A stretch of DNA of 16,409 nucleotides, taken from positions 1 through 16,409 of the forward strand of contig JBGQFW010000092.1 of assembly GCA_041497115.1 (NCBI GenBank). Direction: 5' to 3'. Each line of letters starts with the position of its first letter. Position 1 is the first letter of the stretch. The translations under genes and the position numbers were made by a program. The stretch is from AR5 sp041497115 (GTDB taxonomy: Bacteria; Methylomirabilota; Methylomirabilia; Rokubacteriales; CSP1-6). Under the pieces are notes generated by a model. It was not told the DNA's origin, did not search any database, and worked only from the letters and a program-made list of their open reading frames with translations. Below are positions 6,345 through 13,667 of the stretch, in pieces.

Positions 6345-7075
6345 CGGTCCGGTTCGTCGGCTCCGGCGACTCGTTCGGCAGCGGCGGGCGCTTCCAGACG
6401 TGCATCGTGGTGGACGGGCCGGGCTCGCGCTTCGCGATCGACTTCGGCGCCTCGTCGCTGATCGCGCTGGCCCAGCAGGGGATCGACCCCAACTCGCTCG
6501 ACGCGATCGTGCTCACCCACCTGCACGGCGATCACTGCGGCGGCGTGCCGTTCCTGCTCGTCGACGCGATGCTGGCGTCCCGGCGCGCGCGCCCGCTGAC
6601 CATCGCGGGGCCCCGCGACCTGGTGCGGCGCATGGGCGAGATCCGCGAGGCGCTCTTCCCCGGCTCGCACGTGATGGCGCCGACGTTCCCGCTGGCGTGG
6701 ATCGAGATGGAGCCCGGCCGGCCGCACCGGGTGCTCGACCTCGTCGTGACGCCCGAGCCCGCCCGCCACACCGCCGAGACCAATCCCACCGCGGTGCGCG
6801 TGGAGGTCGGCGGCAAGGTGATCGCCTACAGCGGCGACACCGAGTGGACGGAGGACGTCGCCCGCGCGGCGCGCGGGGCCGACCTGTTCATCGCCGAGTG
6901 CTACTTCTACGACAAGCCCGTGCGGTGGCACCTGAACTACCCGGCGATCGCCGCGCGGCGCGGCGCCCTCGGCGCCCGGCGCGTCATCCTGACGCACATG
7001 AGCCGGGAGATGCTGGCGAAGGTGGACGCGGTGCCCGAGGAGTGCGCCTGGGACGGGCTGGTGGTGACGGTCTAG
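6335..7075 (+). CDS. MBL-fold metallo-hydrolase (RNase Z/AtsA-like)
   Basis: The 246-residue protein has the metallo-beta-lactamase fold. Its dinuclear metal ligands can be read in order: THLHGDH (H62, H64, D66, H67), H145 in EPARHTAE, D168 in YSGDTEW and H221 in LTHMS. The opening VRFVGSGDSFGSGGRFQT is typical of the RNase Z/arylsulfatase-like branch, in which many members hydrolyse phosphodiester, sulfate ester or thioester substrates. It lacks the exosite arm expected of a tRNA-processing RNase Z, so a small-molecule substrate is more likely. The gene overlaps the aquaporin by 10 bp, so it belongs to the ars-like transcript, although no arsenic link is known to me. Its TAG stop shares CTAG with the convergent PilZ gene. 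Confidence 0.88.
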   Translation: MAVTVRFVGSGDSFGSGGRFQTCIVVDGPGSRFAIDFGASSLIALAQQGIDPNSLDAIVLTHLHGDHCGGVPFLLVDAMLASRRARPLTIAGPRDLVRRMGEIREALFPGSHVMAPTFPLAWIEMEPGRPHRVLDLVVTPEPARHTAETNPTAVRVEVGGKVIAYSGDTEWTEDVARAARGADLFIAECYFYDKPVRWHLNYPAIAARRGALGARRVILTHMSREMLAKVDAVPEECAWDGLVVTV

Positions 7076-7359
7076 GTGAGCTTGAGGCGCTCGGCCGTGC
7101 GCAGGCCGACGAGCGACGCGGTGACGTGGCGCACCTCGCCCACGCACGAGAACTGCGTGTCGCTGCCGAGCACCACGTCCACCCGGTAGGAGGCGCCCCG
7201 CTTGAGCGCGTCGGTGGGGGCGGTGATGACGCACAACCCCTGCTCGCTGACGTCCACCGCGCGGCCCACCAGCATGTTCTCGTCCACCCACAGGCGGACC
7301 GGCCACGACACGGTGGTGCGGGGGTGGATGCGGCGCTCCTTGGCGCTGGTTCTGGCCAC
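7072..7359 (-). CDS. PilZ-domain protein (c-di-GMP binding motifs present)
   Basis: A 95-residue stand-alone PilZ domain. Both c-di-GMP signatures are visible: RxxxR as R10-IHP-R14 and DxSxxG as D36-VSEQ-G41, followed by beta-strand-rich sequence ending in GLRTAERL. Such proteins are cytoplasmic effectors that change a partner's activity when the second messenger binds. The start is GTG at 7359: AAAGGAG on the minus strand (7371-7365) sits 5 nt before it. An upstream ATG at 7398 in the same frame would add 13 poorly structured residues and has no ribosome site. It is the last gene of the minus-strand run, 65 nt after the flavin oxidoreductase, with a dyad between them. Its target is unknown. 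Confidence 0.85.
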   Translation of the reverse strand: MARTSAKERRIHPRTTVSWPVRLWVDENMLVGRAVDVSEQGLCVITAPTDALKRGASYRVDVVLGSDTQFSCVGEVRHVTASLVGLRTAERLKLT

Positions 7360-7406
7360 GCGGGCTCCTTTGGCTGACGGAGGTGACGGGTCGCCCATCA
7401 CCGTAC

Positions 7407-7426
7407 GACGATCGCCGCCGATCGTC
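7407..7426. other. Perfect 8-bp stem-loop at the oxidoreductase stop codon
   Basis: GACGATCG (7407-7414), a CCGC loop and CGATCGTC (7419-7426) form a perfect dyad that covers most of the TGA stop of the LLM gene. No T-tract follows on the minus strand, so a classical terminator is unlikely. It could stabilise the upstream message or be an operator for PilZ. Confidence 0.4.
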
Positions 7427-8432
7427 AACCGCCGAGCGCCGGCAGCACCTGCTCGCCGAGCAGCCGGATCGTGCGCAGCACCGCCGCCTGCGCCATGCCC
7501 GGCCACTGCACGCGCACGATGAGCGTGGTGAGGCCGAGCCGCTCGCGGTAGCGCGCGATCTCCTCGCGCACGCGGCCGGGATCGCCCAGCAGGAAGCGGT
7601 CGCGGGCCAGCTCGTCGAACGCCGCGCTCCACTGGTCGTCGGCGGGCAGCGCCTTGTCCTGCTCCCAACCGCGGTAGGCGCCGTACTTGGCCTCGAGGTG
7701 CGGCCGCCCCTCGGCGTTCGCGGCCGCCGCGGTGGGCGCCACGCAGCACTCGCGGATCAGCGGCGTCTCGCGCGCGGGCGGCCGCCCCGCCGTCCGCCGC
7801 TCCTCGCGGAAGAGGGCGAGCTGGCGCTCGAGCGCGCCCAGCGTCGTGTGGGGGTTCATGAGCCAGGCGTCGCCCAGGCGGGCGGCCCGGCGCACGCCGG
7901 GGTCGGTGTTGGCGGCCAGCCAGATGGGCGGGCGCGGGCGCTGCAGCGGCGGCATCGAGATGCGCGCGTCGCGCAGCTGGAAGTGCTTGCCCTGGTAGGT
8001 CACCGGCTCGCCGCTCCAGAGGCGCTCGACCACCTCGAGTCCCTCCACCAGGCGGGCCACGCGCGTGCGCGGGTCGAGGCCCATCGCCTGGTTCTCGGCG
8101 TCGCGATAGCCGAGGCCGACGCCGACGATGAGCCGGCCGCCGCAGATCACGTCGAGCGTGGCGAGCTGCTCGGCGAAATCCACCGGCTGGTGCAGCGGCA
8201 GCAGCAGCACGCCGGTGCCGAGCGTCATGCCCTCCGCCTCGGCGGCCATCCGGCCCAGCGTCGGCATCGGCTGGAAGTAGGTGTAGGGATCGGCCAGATA
8301 GTGCTGGCTGGCCCACACCGAGCTGAAGCCCACCGCGCGGGCCAGCCGCACCTGCTCGACGTGCTCGGCGAAGCGCGCCGCCTGCGAGTCCTCCGGCCGG
8401 TGCTGGACCGACAGCGCGAGGCCCAGCCGCAT
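7425..8432 (-). CDS. LLM-class flavin-dependent oxidoreductase
   Basis: This 335-residue protein belongs to the bacterial luciferase-like TIM-barrel family, which uses FMN or F420. Characteristic segments are the N-terminal MRLGLALSVQ strand, GFSSVWASQHY near residue 50, LGTGVLLLPLHQPVDFAEQLATLD written here in part as LGTGVLLLPLHQP, and the family signature CGGRLIVGVGLGYRDAEN. RPRPPIWLAANTDPGVRRAA follows, as in many members. The substrate cannot be read from sequence; relatives are monooxygenases on alkanesulfonates, amines or aromatics, or F420-dependent dehydrogenases. Its ATG shares one base with the TGA of the upstream binding-protein gene, so both are co-translated. An Asn or Thr preference for F420 over FMN cannot be settled here. 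Confidence 0.88.
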   Translation of the reverse strand: MRLGLALSVQHRPEDSQAARFAEHVEQVRLARAVGFSSVWASQHYLADPYTYFQPMPTLGRMAAEAEGMTLGTGVLLLPLHQPVDFAEQLATLDVICGGRLIVGVGLGYRDAENQAMGLDPRTRVARLVEGLEVVERLWSGEPVTYQGKHFQLRDARISMPPLQRPRPPIWLAANTDPGVRRAARLGDAWLMNPHTTLGALERQLALFREERRTAGRPPARETPLIRECCVAPTAAAANAEGRPHLEAKYGAYRGWEQDKALPADDQWSAAFDELARDRFLLGDPGRVREEIARYRERLGLTTLIVRVQWPGMAQAAVLRTIRLLGEQVLPALGG

Positions 8433-9601
8433 CAGCGCTGCGCCCACGGCGGCGTCGGGAATCGCAGCTTGCCGGTCGCGACCTCGGCCGGCCACACCAT
8501 CACCTTCTTGCCGTCCTGCCACTGCGAGGTGACCATCTTGTGGCCGGTCTGAAAGCCGTCGGCGTCCACCTTGTACGCGCCGAACACCGTCGAGGTATCG
8601 AGCGCCAGCAGCACCTCGCGCACCCGGTCGGCATCGAGGCTGCCCGCGCGCTTGACCGCCTCGGCGTAGAGCTGGCAGCCCGCGTAGGCGGAGGCCGCGT
8701 GATAGGACGGCTCGTGGCCGAACTCCTTCTGGTACGCGTCGAGGAACGCCTTCTGCCCCGGGTAGGCCAGCGCCGGCTCCCACTGGCTGGCGCCGTACAC
8801 GTACTCGGCGTTCTGCTTGAGCAGGTCGTAGAACTCCGGCAGGTCGCCGCCGACGGTGACGCCGAGCATCTTGGGATTGACGTCGAGCTCCTTCATCTGC
8901 CGGGTGAGGGCCACCGCGTCGTCGAAGTAGGTGGCGGCGGCGAACACCTCGGGGTTGGCCGCCTTCACCTTCGTGAGCAGCCCGGTGAAGTCGGTGGCGC
9001 CCTTGCCGTAGGACTCCTGCAGCACGACCTGCATGCCGAGCTTGCGCGCGAGCTCGGCGCCGCCGGCGACGGAGGTCTTGGGGAACAGGGTGTCCTCGTT
9101 CACGAAGGCCACGCGCTTGAGGCCGCGCCGGGCGGCGAGGTCGAGGAGCCCCTCCAGGTAGGTCTCGGCCGGCGAGGGCACCATGAAGATGTACTTGCGC
9201 CCCTTGCGGAAGATCGAGGTCGTCGAGGCGAGGGTGGCGATCATCACCTTGCGGTACTTCTCGGTCACGTTGGCGACCGCCTCGGTGATGGCCGAGGAGT
9301 AGGGGCCGATCACCGCGTCCACCTTGTCCTCGGTGATGAGCTTCTCGTAGAGGCGCACGCCGGTCTGCGTGTCGGAGCGGTCGTCGTAGATGGCCATCTC
9401 GACCTTGCGGCCGAGCAGCCCGCCGCGGGCGTTCATGTCCTTGAGGCAGAGCAGGTATCCCTCGTGACTGTACTTGCCGGGCTTGGCGTAGCTGCCGGTG
9501 AGCGAGAGCGAGGCGCCGATGCGGATCGGCTCCTGGGCGCCGGCGGGGACGAGCGAGGCCAGCAGGACGAGGACGACGACGAGCGCGCTGAGTCGCTTCA
9601 T
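8432..9601 (-). CDS. ABC transporter substrate-binding protein, LivK/branched-chain amino acid type (orphan)
   Basis: This 389-residue exported binding protein has a clear signal peptide, with basic MKR then VVVLVLLASLV and cleavage probably after AGA (about residue 22). The mature part begins IRIGASLSLTGSYA, the hallmark of the type-1 Leu/Ile/Val periplasmic binding family (Peripla_BP_6), and continues with the usual LLGRKVEM, YDDRSD, VDAVIGPYSS and ARRGLKRVAFVNED stretches. Ligands in this family include amino acids, amides, urea and aromatic acids. No LivHMGF permease or ATPase genes are in the window, so it is an orphan here, next to an unrelated TRAP system. GGAGG on the minus strand lies 4 nt before the ATG. 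It follows the TRAP permease by 19 nt, consistent with one operon. Confidence 0.92.
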   Translation of the reverse strand: MKRLSALVVVLVLLASLVPAGAQEPIRIGASLSLTGSYAKPGKYSHEGYLLCLKDMNARGGLLGRKVEMAIYDDRSDTQTGVRLYEKLITEDKVDAVIGPYSSAITEAVANVTEKYRKVMIATLASTTSIFRKGRKYIFMVPSPAETYLEGLLDLAARRGLKRVAFVNEDTLFPKTSVAGGAELARKLGMQVVLQESYGKGATDFTGLLTKVKAANPEVFAAATYFDDAVALTRQMKELDVNPKMLGVTVGGDLPEFYDLLKQNAEYVYGASQWEPALAYPGQKAFLDAYQKEFGHEPSYHAASAYAGCQLYAEAVKRAGSLDADRVREVLLALDTSTVFGAYKVDADGFQTGHKMVTSQWQDGKKVMVWPAEVATGKLRFPTPPWAQR

Positions 9602-9620
9602 GGGGCCTCCATGGGGTGCG

Positions 9621-11546
9621 TCAGGTGAGCGGCGGAACCTCGCCGGCCGCGATCTGCGGCCGCTCGGTCACGCGCAGGATTGGTTTCGGAGCGGTGCGGG
9701 TGTGGCGCGCGTCCCACGCCATGTACGCGAGCAGGACGAGGCTGCTGGCGATCGACACCGCGACGTGCGGCCCGATCGCGGCCAGCGCGACGGCGATCAC
9801 GAACGCCCGCCGCCCCCACGGCAGCGGCCCGAACATGTGGCCGGCCACCGCCGCCGACAGCGCCGCGATGCCCACCAGCGCGGAGACGAACGCGATCACG
9901 ATCTCCGGCCAGGTGCCCCGCATGAGCAGCGGCGGCTGGAACGCGAAGAGGAACGGCGCCAGGAAGCCGCCGATGCCGATCCGGGTGGCGTGCCAGCCGG
10001 TGGTCATCGGATTGGCGCCGGCCATCTGGGCGCCCGCGAACGCGGTCACTGCGACCGGCGGCGTCACGTCGGCCAGCACGGCGTAGTAGAAGACGAACAG
10101 GTGGGCGGCGAGCAGGTCGATGCCCATGTTGGTCAAGGCGGCGCCGCCCACCGCCACCGCCAGGATGTAGGCCGGCGTGGTGGGAATGCCCGTGCCGAGC
10201 ACCGAGATCACCACGAACACCAGGAAGAGCGCGACGATCACGTGGCCGCCCGAGAGGTTGATGATCGCGCTCGCGAAGGCCAGCGCGAAGCCGGTGCGGC
10301 TCATGGACGCCACGATGAGGCCGGAGGCGGCGAGCACGCTGGCGATGATCACCCCCGAGCGCATCGCCTCGCCCATCGTGTCGAACATCCGCCGCGGCGT
10401 CATCGGCGACTGGCCGGCGAGCCACGAGACGACGATCGCCGTCGCCATGCTGTAGAGCGCGGCCTTGGACGGCGAGTAGCCGGCGTGCAGGAAGTAGACG
10501 ATCGTGAAGAACGGGGTGAAGAGCAGCGCCCGTCGCAGCAGCGAGGTGAGGGGCGGAATGTCCGCGGTCATGCTGCCGATGCCGTGCTTGAGCGCCTCCC
10601 AGTGCACGGTGGCCATGATGCCGGCGTAATAGAGGATGGCGGGCAGGGCGGCCGCCACGATGATCTTGGAATAGGGGATGCCGGTCAGCTCGGCCATGAT
10701 GAACGCGCCCGCCCCCATGATCGGCGGCATGAGCGGGCCGCCGCAGGAGGCGCACGCCTCGATGGCCCCGGCGATCTCCGGGCGGTAGCCGATCTTCTTC
10801 ATCAGGGGGATCGTGAACGTCCCCGTCGCGTAGCAGTCCGCCACCGAGGAGCCGCTGATGGTGCCGTAGAGGCCGGAGGAGACCACCGCCACCTTGGCGG
10901 GGCCGCCGCGGAAGCGGCCGGCCAGCGCGATCGAGATGTCCATGAAGAACTGGCCCACCCCGGAGTGGAGCATGAACGAGGCGAACAGGATGAAGATCAT
11001 CAGGACGTTGGACGAGATGCCGGTGAGCGACCCCAGCACCCCCTCGTCGGCGTAGAGATAGAACATCTCGATGAGCCGCGGGTAGGAGTACGCCCGCGGC
11101 GAGCGCAGGAAGCCCGGCAGCCACGGCGCCAGCACGAGATAGGCGATGAACAGCAGCGTGGTGACGAAGAACCAGACGCCGACCGAGCGCCGGGCGGCCT
11201 CCAGCACCGCCGCTACCAGAATGGTGCCGATGATGGTCTGGGTCAGCGTGACGGGGTGCACGCCCTCCCAGCGCTCGGTCAGCTCCTGGGCGTGGACGAC
11301 CACCCACGCGCAGGTGGCGAACGACGCCACCGCCCACGCGGCGTCGAGGAGGGTGACGCGGGGGCTCGGCTTCTTCGCGCTGCCCGGGAAGAGCAGGAAG
11401 CCCAGCGGGAGGAGGAACAGCAGGTGGACGCCGCGCATCTCGCGCGGCTCCCACACGCCGGCGTAGGCGGTCCAGATGTGGAACAGGGCGGCGGCGGCCG
11501 ACCAGCCGCCCACCGCCCAGCCCACCCAGCCGTCGAGTCGGCGCAC
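9621..11546 (-). CDS. TRAP transporter permease, fused 4TM/12TM type (TAXI-TRAP)
   Basis: This 641-residue protein is highly hydrophobic and carries both the small DctQ-like and large DctM-like membrane parts in one chain, as usual for TAXI-TRAP systems. The best landmark is residues 231-286: SGSSVADCYATGTFTIPLMK followed by GYRPEIAG and GGPLMPPIMGAGAFIMAE, which is the conserved transport core. The usual small or hydrophobic residues in EAVAS-type sequence are replaced here by EACASCGG, adding two cysteines near the core. TRAP permeases import the ligand delivered by the binding protein using an ion gradient, not ATP. The start is GTG at 11546, 13 nt after the TAXI gene stop. No strong ribosome site is visible, so it may depend on coupling. 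Confidence 0.92.
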   Translation of the reverse strand: MRRLDGWVGWAVGGWSAAAALFHIWTAYAGVWEPREMRGVHLLFLLPLGFLLFPGSAKKPSPRVTLLDAAWAVASFATCAWVVVHAQELTERWEGVHPVTLTQTIIGTILVAAVLEAARRSVGVWFFVTTLLFIAYLVLAPWLPGFLRSPRAYSYPRLIEMFYLYADEGVLGSLTGISSNVLMIFILFASFMLHSGVGQFFMDISIALAGRFRGGPAKVAVVSSGLYGTISGSSVADCYATGTFTIPLMKKIGYRPEIAGAIEACASCGGPLMPPIMGAGAFIMAELTGIPYSKIIVAAALPAILYYAGIMATVHWEALKHGIGSMTADIPPLTSLLRRALLFTPFFTIVYFLHAGYSPSKAALYSMATAIVVSWLAGQSPMTPRRMFDTMGEAMRSGVIIASVLAASGLIVASMSRTGFALAFASAIINLSGGHVIVALFLVFVVISVLGTGIPTTPAYILAVAVGGAALTNMGIDLLAAHLFVFYYAVLADVTPPVAVTAFAGAQMAGANPMTTGWHATRIGIGGFLAPFLFAFQPPLLMRGTWPEIVIAFVSALVGIAALSAAVAGHMFGPLPWGRRAFVIAVALAAIGPHVAVSIASSLVLLAYMAWDARHTRTAPKPILRVTERPQIAAGEVPPLT

Positions 11547-11559
11547 GCGCCGCCCGCCG

Positions 11560-12540
11560 CTACTTCAGCAGCCCGGCCTCCCGGTAGGCGCGCTCGGCGC
11601 CCGGATGCAGGGGCACGTTGGCGAGCTTCACCGCGTCCTTGGGGTCGAAGTCCTTGAACGCCGGGTGCACCTTGCGCACGCCGTCGAGGTTGGTCAGCAG
11701 CACCTTGGTGAAGTCGTGGACGAGATCGGCCGGCACCTTGGCGTTGGCCACGATCGTGTTGGCCATCGCGATCGTCGGGATGTCCTGGTCGTTGTTGACC
11801 ACGTCTTTGTAGGAGCCCTTGGGGATCACGCCGCGCGACAGGCCGAGCCCCTCCATGTGCTTGATGAGGTCGTCGTCCATCGGCAGGATGCGCATCTTGC
11901 GGCCGAGCGAGGCCTCCTGGATGGCGGCGCCGGGCACGGCGAGGTTGGCGAACAGGATGTCCATGTTGCGGTCGCGGTACTGGTTGGCGAGGTCGGTGTA
12001 GGAGATCAGGATGACCTTGCCGCCGCGGCCGCGCACGTCGTTGTAGCTCGTCTTGTAGTACTCGAAGATCTTGCGCATCACCCACTCGTCGGAGCCGCCG
12101 GGCGGGGTGGTGCCGATGGTGAACGCCTTCTTGGCCTCGAAGATCCCGCGGATGGACGTGTACGGCGAGTCGGCCGGCACGCACCACTGGATGTGCACGA
12201 AGCCGAGGCCGTTCATGACCAGCCGCATGTCGCCGTGCTTGTCCTTGAACGGGTCCAGGCCGTTGAAGGATGCCGCGACGAACGGCGGCAGCCCCCAGGC
12301 GATCTCGGTCTCGCCCTGCTGCAGCTTGGTCATGTTCTGGATGCCGGCGCCCGGGATGACCTTGATGTTGAACGACGGGTCCTTGCTCTTGATCAGCTCG
12401 GTGAAGCCGCCGGCCTGGGCGTACCAGCCGCCGCCGACCTGCCCGGCCGTCCAGGTGATGTTGCGCTGCTGGGCCTCGCCCGGCAGGGCCGCCGCCAGAG
12501 CCAGCGCCAGTGCCAGAGCCAGAACGGTGAGACGTCGCAT
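11560..12540 (-). CDS. TAXI-family TRAP transporter solute-binding protein
   Basis: This 326-residue exported protein has a Leu-Ala repeat signal peptide (MRRLTVLALALALALAAA, cleavage probably near GEAQ, residue 24). The mature sequence starts NITWTAGQVGGGWYAQAGGF, the family's GGxxGGxxY-type ligand loop in variant form, then VIPGAGIQNMTKLQQGETEIAW, given here in part as IPGAGIQNMTKLQQGE, as TAXI proteins have. PPGGSDEWVM and VPGAAIQEASL continue the fold. TAXI proteins capture small carboxylates or amino acids, glutamate in some characterised cases, and deliver them to the fused permease encoded next. AAGGAGG on the minus strand is 5 nt before the ATG. It lies 17 nt after the enolase-family gene, so the transported ligand may be a substrate of that enzyme or its neighbours. 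Confidence 0.92.
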   Translation of the reverse strand: MRRLTVLALALALALAAALPGEAQQRNITWTAGQVGGGWYAQAGGFTELIKSKDPSFNIKVIPGAGIQNMTKLQQGETEIAWGLPPFVAASFNGLDPFKDKHGDMRLVMNGLGFVHIQWCVPADSPYTSIRGIFEAKKAFTIGTTPPGGSDEWVMRKIFEYYKTSYNDVRGRGGKVILISYTDLANQYRDRNMDILFANLAVPGAAIQEASLGRKMRILPMDDDLIKHMEGLGLSRGVIPKGSYKDVVNNDQDIPTIAMANTIVANAKVPADLVHDFTKVLLTNLDGVRKVHPAFKDFDPKDAVKLANVPLHPGAERAYREAGLLK

Positions 12541-12557
12541 ACGGGCCTCCTTGATGA

Positions 12558-13667
12558 TCAGCGTCGGGTCCACTCCTTGAGCAGCGTCTCGTCCACCTCG
12601 ACGCCCAGCCCGGGACCGTCGAGGGCGAGGATGCAACCGTCGGCGTAGCGTACCGGCTCCCGCACCACGTCGCCGCGCAGCAGCAGGGGGCCGAACAGCT
12701 CGCACCCCCACGTCACCGGCGCCGCCGCCACCGCCGCGTGCAGGTAGGCCGCCGTGCCGAGCGAGGTCTCGATCATACAACCGACGTAGCAGCCGAGCCC
12801 GGCCGCTTCCGCGATGCGGGCGATGGCCATCGTCGGCCCCAGCCCGGCCGACTTGGTGAGCTTGAGGGCCAGGATCGCCACGCCGCCCCGGCGGGCGATC
12901 GCCAGCGCGTCCTGGGGCGAGCCGCACGCCTCGTCGGCCATGATCGGCACCGTCACGCTGCGCGCGATCTCGGCGAGGCCGTCGAGATCCCAGCGCGGCA
13001 CCGGCTGCTCGACGAAGTCGAGGTCGTACGGCTCCAGCGCGCGGATCGCGCGCAGCGCCGTCGGCCGGTCCCACCCCTGGTTGGCGTCCACCCGCAGCCG
13101 CACCGCGGGGCCGACCGCCTCGCGGATCGCGCGCACGCGCGCCACGTCCTCGGCGACGGGGTGGGCGGCCGTCTTGATCTTGAAGATGCGATGGCCGCCG
13201 GCGACCTTCTCGCGCGCCTCGGCGACCTCGGCGGCGGGGTCGGCGACGGCCAGCGACCAGGAGAGGTCCACCCGGTCGCGCACGCGGCCGCCGAGCAGGC
13301 GGTGCACCGGCACGCCGAGCGCGCGGCCGTTGAGGTCCCACAGCGCCATGTCCACCGCCGCCCGCGCGAACGGGTTGCCCTGCACCCGTCGCGCCAGCTC
13401 CAGCCGCAGCGGCTCGATCTGCGTGGCGTCGCGGCCGCGCAGCCAGGGAATCACGTAGCGCTCGAGCGTGGCGGCGATCGACTCCGCCGACTCCTCGCTC
13501 CACGTCGGGCCGCCCAGACAGGCGGCCTCGCCCCAGCCCACGAGGCCGTCGCGCGTCTCGATGCGCACGAAGACGAAGTTCACCGCCGTGAGCGTGGTGA
13601 ACGACATGGTGTGCGGGCGGCGCACGGGGATGTCGGCGAGGACCAGGCGGACGTCGCCGATGATCAC
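12558..13667 (-). CDS. Mandelate racemase/muconate lactonizing enzyme family (muconate-cycloisomerase-type)
   Basis: This 369-residue enolase-superfamily enzyme abstracts a proton alpha to a carboxylate using Mg2+. The active-site residues line up with Pseudomonas putida muconate lactonizing enzyme (K169, D198, E224, D249, K273, E327) at a constant offset of 4: K165 in FKIKTA, D194 in RVDANQGW, E220 in FVEQPV, D245 in MADEACGS, K269 in ALKLTKSAG and E323 in GCELFGPLLL. The barrel and capping domain both appear complete. The muconate subgroup also contains o-succinylbenzoate synthases, dipeptide epimerases and N-succinylamino acid racemases, so the exact reaction is open. The GTG start at 13667 overlaps the upstream FAD gene stop as GTGA. 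That coupling suggests the two enzymes act in one pathway. Confidence 0.88.
   Translation of the reverse strand: MIIGDVRLVLADIPVRRPHTMSFTTLTAVNFVFVRIETRDGLVGWGEAACLGGPTWSEESAESIAATLERYVIPWLRGRDATQIEPLRLELARRVQGNPFARAAVDMALWDLNGRALGVPVHRLLGGRVRDRVDLSWSLAVADPAAEVAEAREKVAGGHRIFKIKTAAHPVAEDVARVRAIREAVGPAVRLRVDANQGWDRPTALRAIRALEPYDLDFVEQPVPRWDLDGLAEIARSVTVPIMADEACGSPQDALAIARRGGVAILALKLTKSAGLGPTMAIARIAEAAGLGCYVGCMIETSLGTAAYLHAAVAAAPVTWGCELFGPLLLRGDVVREPVRYADGCILALDGPGLGVEVDETLLKEWTRR

Noticed and set aside
7360..7398. Upstream ATG of PilZ at 7398
   Set aside because: No ribosome site precedes it, while GTG at 7359 has AAAGGAG at 5 nt and starts at the usual domain edge.
11563..11572. TTCAGCAGCC matching part of the MITE-like end
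   Set aside because: This is a 10-bp match inside the codons for the last residues of the TAXI protein, with no partner arm or TA flanks, so it is probably chance.
9498..11657. Very long plus-strand open frame (719 codons) opposite the TRAP permease and binding protein
   Set aside because: It is rich in Arg, His, Gly, Asp and Glu without any recognisable motif, while the opposite strand encodes a clear permease with family signatures.
12481..12540. Short GCCAGAGCCAGC-like tandem repetition
   Set aside because: It is explained by the Ala-Leu repeats of the TAXI signal peptide, so it is not an independent repeat element.
11476..12648. Plus-strand open frame opposite the TAXI binding protein
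   Set aside because: It is a valine- and histidine-rich shadow of the minus-strand gene, which has a signal peptide, ribosome site and family motifs.
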